Positions 5,079-8,515 of a DNA stretch of 8,515 bases are shown one piece after another. The stretch comes from Anaerolineae bacterium (GTDB taxonomy: Bacteria; Chloroflexota; Anaerolineae; 4572-78; NAK82): positions 1-8,515 of the forward strand of contig JAUVPY010000083.1 in NCBI GenBank assembly GCA_030598425.1. The letters run 5' to 3'. The notes under the pieces were generated by a model, which was not told the DNA's origin, ran no database searches, and worked only from the letters and a program-made list of their open reading frames with translations. Every line of letters starts with the position of its first letter. The first letter of the stretch is position 1. The position numbers and the translations under genes are program-made.

Positions 5079-5780
5079 ATGTCAATACACGAGGTGATCG
5101 GAAAGAGGGTCGAGCTGCTTGACCAGGGATGGATTGAGCTGCAAGATGTGATGGGCGATGACCTGGCGATCGCCAACGCCGCCCGGGTTTCGTTTCTGGG
5201 TGAGAGCAAAGGAGAGGAAGCCGACAAGAAGCTGCTGTTCTACTTGATACGTCACCGACATACCAGTCCCTTCGAGCAAGTGGAGTTCAAATTCCGGGTG
5301 CGGGCGCCCTTATTAGTATGGTGGCAGTGGGTGCGGCACCGAACCTGGCACGTGAACGCCCAATCTGGCCGCTATACCCCCTTCAAGAAGTACGATTTCT
5401 ACGAACCATCCACCTGGCGTCAGCAGTCCGAGTCAAACAAGCAAGGCAGCGAGGGAGAAATTGACCCCGGCGACGCCGAACGACTGTCAGCCTTGCTGGC
5501 AGAACACAACAACCGCTCCTTCGAGCTGTATCAACAAGCCCTGGACGCCGGCGTGGCCAAGGAGCAAGCACGCCTTTTCCTGCCCGGCTTCGGGGTCTAC
5601 TACATCTGGGTGTGCAAGGTGGATGCCCACAACCTGATGCACTTTCTCTCGCTGCGAATGGCCCCCGACGCTCAGGCCGAGATTCGTGTCTATGCCCAGG
5701 CCATCTACGAACATTTTTTCAAACCTATCCTTCCCTGGACGGCCGAGGCGTTTGGTCGCTACGTCCTGAGAGAAGCCTGA
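5079..5780 (+). CDS. thyX: Flavin-dependent thymidylate synthase ThyX
   Basis: ThyX makes dTMP from dUMP using methylene-tetrahydrofolate, FAD and NADPH, working as a homotetramer in the cytoplasm. The 233-residue length is typical. Visible landmarks are the N-terminal ARVSF (35-39), HTSPFEQVEFKFRVRAP (61-77) of the FAD/dUMP region, and the signature RHR-X7-S at 86-96 (RHRTWHVNAQSGRY), with Arg86, His87, Arg88 and Ser96 all present. The C-terminal half has EQARLFLP (162-169) and LMHFLSLR (186-193), followed by AQAEIR (198-203). The signature's inner residues (WHVNAQ) and VDAHNL in place of the common xNARSL depart from the best-studied members. The gene has its own promoter and strong ribosome site, is divergent from the deacetylase-like gene and convergent with the transporter gene, and appears monocistronic. 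Confidence 0.95.
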   Translation: MSIHEVIGKRVELLDQGWIELQDVMGDDLAIANAARVSFLGESKGEEADKKLLFYLIRHRHTSPFEQVEFKFRVRAPLLVWWQWVRHRTWHVNAQSGRYTPFKKYDFYEPSTWRQQSESNKQGSEGEIDPGDAERLSALLAEHNNRSFELYQQALDAGVAKEQARLFLPGFGVYYIWVCKVDAHNLMHFLSLRMAPDAQAEIRVYAQAIYEHFFKPILPWTAEAFGRYVLREA

Positions 5781-5849
5781 CGCTCCCTAATTCATCAGGA
5801 CACTGCTCCTTCTACGCGCTCAGGAGGCTCGGTTCTTAGCTCATCCTCC

Positions 5850-7154
5850 CTACGCTTCACCCATCAGCGAGGCACGCTCAACGACCGTCTGCCGATCAGC
5901 TTGTTGGCGAAACGCCTCGACGTCAACCTGACGCAGCAACAATAATGATATGAACAAGAGCAAGGCCTCGATGAAGAACACAATCACGTACCCTGCCACA
6001 GGATTGTTAGCCAGGAGGGTGACGATATCGCGCACCGCCCCTCCCATAATAGAGCCCATCCAGCGCGCCAGGGCGCTCGATACTCCCCAGGCGCCGATAA
6101 AGAGACCCACGTTGCCCGCCGTCGTCATATCCAGCATCAGGGACAGATTGGCCACGGTCGAGAGCCCTGAGCCAAGCCCAAGCAAGACGACGCCTCCGTA
6201 GAACACGTCTTGCCTGGTTAATAGGCCGCTAAGCGCGATAAACACTAACCCGATCAGTGCGCCCCACGCGCCAAGACGAGCGACATTCCGTTTGCCAAGA
6301 CGTCCCTCCAACGTGCTGGCTGCCAGCAAGGCAACCAGAAAACACACACCCCAAACGGCAGTGATGCGTGTCGTCGCGGTGACCGGCATTCCAAACGCCT
6401 CGCCTCCGAACGGCTCCAGTAAGATGTCTTGCCCAAGGATGGCCGCCAGCAAAAGAATGAGATAACAAAAAAACAAAGTAGCCTGCCGGTTACTGGTGAT
6501 TATCCGCAGGAGCGTTGCCCACGAATAACGTTTCGGGGTCTGCGTATCGCCCGGCACGAACGACTCTTCCAGCCTTATCAATCCGACTATCCCCAGCAGC
6601 AAAGCTGTCGCCCCCACCAGCCAGAAGGCGCGTATCAAAGCGGCCGGCGAAAACGGATCCACGATGCGGCTCACGGCAAGCGCCGTCAGGATGATGCTGA
6701 CGATCATCATAAACCACATGATCGCGATGGTACGTGCACGCCCTTTCTCGCCCGATAACTCTGAGGCCAGGGAGAGATAGGAGACGGCCGCGAGATTATA
6801 ACCCATTCCCCACGCACCAAAGGCCAGGATACACAACACCAGCCCCGCTTGCCTATCCGCAGCCAGAACGAAGGCCGCGTAAGGCGACAGGATCGCGCCG
6901 CCTACACACAGCAGCAGGCCGAGCAAGATATAAGGCGTACGCCGCCGTCCCCACCAAGGATGGTGATCGGCGTACGAGCCAATGGCTATTTGGGAGGGCG
7001 AAAAGAGATAGGGCAATGACACCAGGAGCGCTACAAGCGTTGCCGAGATACCCAGCTCCTTGATCATTACACGGTTGAGGGTGCTGTTGATGGGCACCAG
7101 AGTCATTGCCACAGCCACATGTATGAGACCCAGTTGCAGGCGTTCCCGAATCAT
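5850..7154 (-). CDS. PucC/BCH2-like major facilitator superfamily membrane protein
   Basis: The 434-residue protein has about 12 hydrophobic helices, as in the major facilitator superfamily. It carries the PucC/LhaA/BCH2 hallmarks: VPINSTLNRVMIKELG (20-35), GSYADHHPWWGRRRTPYI (59-76) as the loop 2-3 motif, GQDILLEPFGGEAFGM (241-256), and LMLDMTTAGNVGLFIGAWG (339-357). In purple bacteria and Chloroflexi, members assist assembly of light-harvesting or bacteriochlorophyll systems and are thought to move tetrapyrroles; homologues outside phototrophs have no settled role. The transported molecule cannot be inferred here. The ATG at 7152-7154 is preceded by GAGGG (7158-7162) at close spacing. The gene is convergent with thyX (69 bp apart, no clear terminator seen) and 69 bp downstream of the nnr gene on the same strand. 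Confidence 0.88.
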   Translation of the reverse strand: MIRERLQLGLIHVAVAMTLVPINSTLNRVMIKELGISATLVALLVSLPYLFSPSQIAIGSYADHHPWWGRRRTPYILLGLLLCVGGAILSPYAAFVLAADRQAGLVLCILAFGAWGMGYNLAAVSYLSLASELSGEKGRARTIAIMWFMMIVSIILTALAVSRIVDPFSPAALIRAFWLVGATALLLGIVGLIRLEESFVPGDTQTPKRYSWATLLRIITSNRQATLFFCYLILLLAAILGQDILLEPFGGEAFGMPVTATTRITAVWGVCFLVALLAASTLEGRLGKRNVARLGAWGALIGLVFIALSGLLTRQDVFYGGVVLLGLGSGLSTVANLSLMLDMTTAGNVGLFIGAWGVSSALARWMGSIMGGAVRDIVTLLANNPVAGYVIVFFIEALLLFISLLLLRQVDVEAFRQQADRQTVVERASLMGEA

Positions 7155-7223
7155 TTACCCTCGACGACGATACGCAGTTTTCTTGATATTACTTACATAT
7201 CATCCTGTAATTATGCTACATTT
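7155..7223. promoter_or_regulatory. AT-rich gap with TGATAT/ATATCA palindrome upstream of the PucC-like gene
   Basis: TGATAT (7184-7189) and ATATCA (7197-7202) form a 6-bp-arm inverted repeat around TACTTAC, 30 nt before the transporter's start codon. The surrounding DNA is much more AT-rich than the flanking genes, as expected of a promoter, but I see no -35/-10 pair with good spacing. The palindrome is a candidate operator. Confidence 0.4.
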
Positions 7224-8515
7224 TTAGAATTCCCTCAACCGGGAGATGGCCAGCGGTAGCAAGCCCATCAGGTCGCCGGCTACCACACCAGCATCCCCCA
7301 AGGCGTCGCGGGCCAGTTCACCGGCCAGGCCATGCAAATACGCGCCCACCAGGGCTGCCTCGAAGGGTGGCAATCCCTGGGCACGCATACCCACAACCGC
7401 TCCGGCCAACACGTCACCACTTCCGGCCGTGGCCATCGCAGGGTTGGCGAAGGGGAGGACCGTAATTCGTCCATCCGGCGCGGTAATCACGGTGTGAGCT
7501 CCCTTGAGCACCACGACGTGCCCCCATTTGGCAGCCATCTCACTGGCGCAGCCAAAACGATCGGCCTGAACATCCGTGATCTCGCAGCCCATCAAACGCG
7601 CCATCTCCCCGGGATGTGGGGTGAGGATAGTCTCAGGCGGAAGCTGTTCCCACCAATTCTCGATCTGTGCCAACAGATTGAGCCCGTCAGCGTCTACGGC
7701 CAGTGGAGGAAGCTCGACCTCCGCAGACGATTCGGCTTCAACATCTTTTTCACGGGCAAACCCCACCCTTCCTTTGCGGACGGCCTTTTGCCCACCCAAA
7801 AACTGGCTCAGAAACTCCTCAGTCGGTTTCTCCTGGCCAAAGCCAGGACCGAGCAAGAGCGCATCGTAATTCCCGACCTTGTCTGACAATACTTCGACCG
7901 CGCCCGGAGCCAACACGCCCATATCGTGGGGCAACAGCAGGTAGGTAGCCTCCGCCAGCCGGGCGGCGACGATGGGAAAGATGGCCTGCGGTGGCGCCAG
8001 CGTGACCAGGCCGGTACCTACCCGCGTAGCTGAGCCGGCTGCCAGATAAGCCGCGCCAGTGTAATTAACCGACCCGGCGACGACCAGCGCCTTTCCAAAG
8101 GTCCCTTTGTGCGCACCGGCCAGGCGAGCTGGCAACAGGCCCGCAATCTGAGCCGGGGTGGCCATTTCCAGCGTGATGTCAGCGTACAGATCAGTTGGAA
8201 TGCTGATGTCACCGACCACCAGCTTTCCAACTGCCCCCGCACCAGGAAAGAGAACGTGTCCCCGCTTGACGGCAGCCAGCGTAACTGTCAGGTCGGCTGG
8301 CAACGCCGCCGGGTCAAGCGTGCCATCATCGCTATTGAGTCCCGACGGCACGTCCAGGGCCACGACAACCGGTGGGTCCACGTGGGCCACCCCCTCGGCC
8401 GGGGCGACCAAGGGTCTGTCCACCGGCTGGCGTCGCTGGTCGATCACACTACGAGCTTCGTCCAGCAACCGCTTCAAGTCGCCCTTGATCGGCCGCGTGA
8501 CGCCAGTTCCAAGCA
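7224..8515 (-). CDS. nnr: Bifunctional NAD(P)H-hydrate epimerase / ADP-dependent NAD(P)H-hydrate dehydratase, N-terminus beyond the window
   Basis: Nnr repairs hydrated NAD(P)H: the N-terminal YjeF_N domain epimerises R- to S-NAD(P)HX, and the C-terminal ribokinase-like domain dehydrates S-NADPHX using ADP. The frame is open to the right edge, giving 429 visible residues. The first are LGTGVTRPIKGD, the conserved end region of the epimerase, followed by VVVALDVPSGLNSDDG, the epimerase's PSG loop. The dehydratase shows AHKGTFGKALVVAGS, LLLGPGFG, VDADGLNLL, TPHPGEMARL, VVLKGAHTVI and NPAMATAGSGDVLAGAV with the catalytic Asp of GSGD. A hydrophilic insertion of about 28 residues (encoded at 7710-7793) separates LSQFL from LPPLAVDADG. 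A TTG at 8475-8477 is in frame but is not the start, because conserved epimerase sequence lies upstream of it. Stop at 7224-7226. Confidence 0.94.
   Translation of the reverse strand, partial: LGTGVTRPIKGDLKRLLDEARSVIDQRRQPVDRPLVAPAEGVAHVDPPVVVALDVPSGLNSDDGTLDPAALPADLTVTLAAVKRGHVLFPGAGAVGKLVVGDISIPTDLYADITLEMATPAQIAGLLPARLAGAHKGTFGKALVVAGSVNYTGAAYLAAGSATRVGTGLVTLAPPQAIFPIVAARLAEATYLLLPHDMGVLAPGAVEVLSDKVGNYDALLLGPGFGQEKPTEEFLSQFLGGQKAVRKGRVGFAREKDVEAESSAEVELPPLAVDADGLNLLAQIENWWEQLPPETILTPHPGEMARLMGCEITDVQADRFGCASEMAAKWGHVVVLKGAHTVITAPDGRITVLPFANPAMATAGSGDVLAGAVVGMRAQGLPPFEAALVGAYLHGLAGELARDALGDAGVVAGDLMGLLPLAISRLREF

Noticed and set aside
5823..5849. GGAGG/CCTCC pair between thyX and the transporter gene as a terminator
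   Set aside because: The arms are 5 bp with a 17-nt loop that does not pair well, and no T-run follows, so no terminator is claimed.
7332..7886. 184-codon plus-strand open frame opposite nnr
   Set aside because: It is a shadow of a strongly conserved enzyme, with a low-complexity, unrecognisable product.
8475..8477. TTG as start codon of the Nnr protein
   Set aside because: The frame is open to the window edge and the upstream residues LGTGVTRPIKGD are conserved epimerase sequence, so the gene starts outside the window.

Overview
This is an 8.5 kb bacterial stretch with compact, moderately GC-rich genes, Shine-Dalgarno starts and sigma70-like promoters. An ECF sigma factor with a DUF5667 partner, a PucC-type transporter, ThyX in place of ThyA, and a secreted protein with GxG(F/W)G and PPG(Q/H)LKK motifs together suggest a Chloroflexota genome (Anaerolineae or a relative). 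That is inferred from protein character only. No rRNA, tRNA, CRISPR array or intact insertion sequence was seen.

Left part (1-2915): three minus-strand genes. An ECF sigma factor (2005-2550) overlaps by 4 bp (GTGA) a single-pass membrane DUF5667 protein (782-2008), the likely anti-sigma or sensor partner. Further along the same strand is a PspA/IM30-like membrane-stress protein (1-572, truncated by the window edge). Upstream of the sigma gene lies a 365-bp region with an extended -10 promoter on the minus strand, a 137-bp element with matching terminal inverted repeats, and small palindromes. Divergently transcribed from it is a gene for a small secreted protein (2916-3605) whose PPG(Q/H)/Lys-rich tail resembles that of the DUF5667 protein. 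Together these could form an envelope-sensing module: sigma factor, membrane partner, secreted effector or ligand, and PspA.

Middle (3606-5780): a strong bidirectional hairpin terminator separates the secreted protein from a convergent class II histone-deacetylase-like hydrolase (3743-4780). That gene is divergent from thyX (5079-5780), the flavin-dependent thymidylate synthase. The roughly 300 bp between them holds a clear promoter on each strand and a degenerate inverted repeat.

Right part (5850-8515, minus strand): a 12-helix PucC/BCH2-like major-facilitator protein, a 69-bp AT-rich gap with a palindrome, and the 3' portion of a bifunctional NAD(P)H-hydrate epimerase/dehydratase that continues past the window edge. 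These look like independent housekeeping or transport genes. No other phototrophy gene is visible near the PucC homologue.
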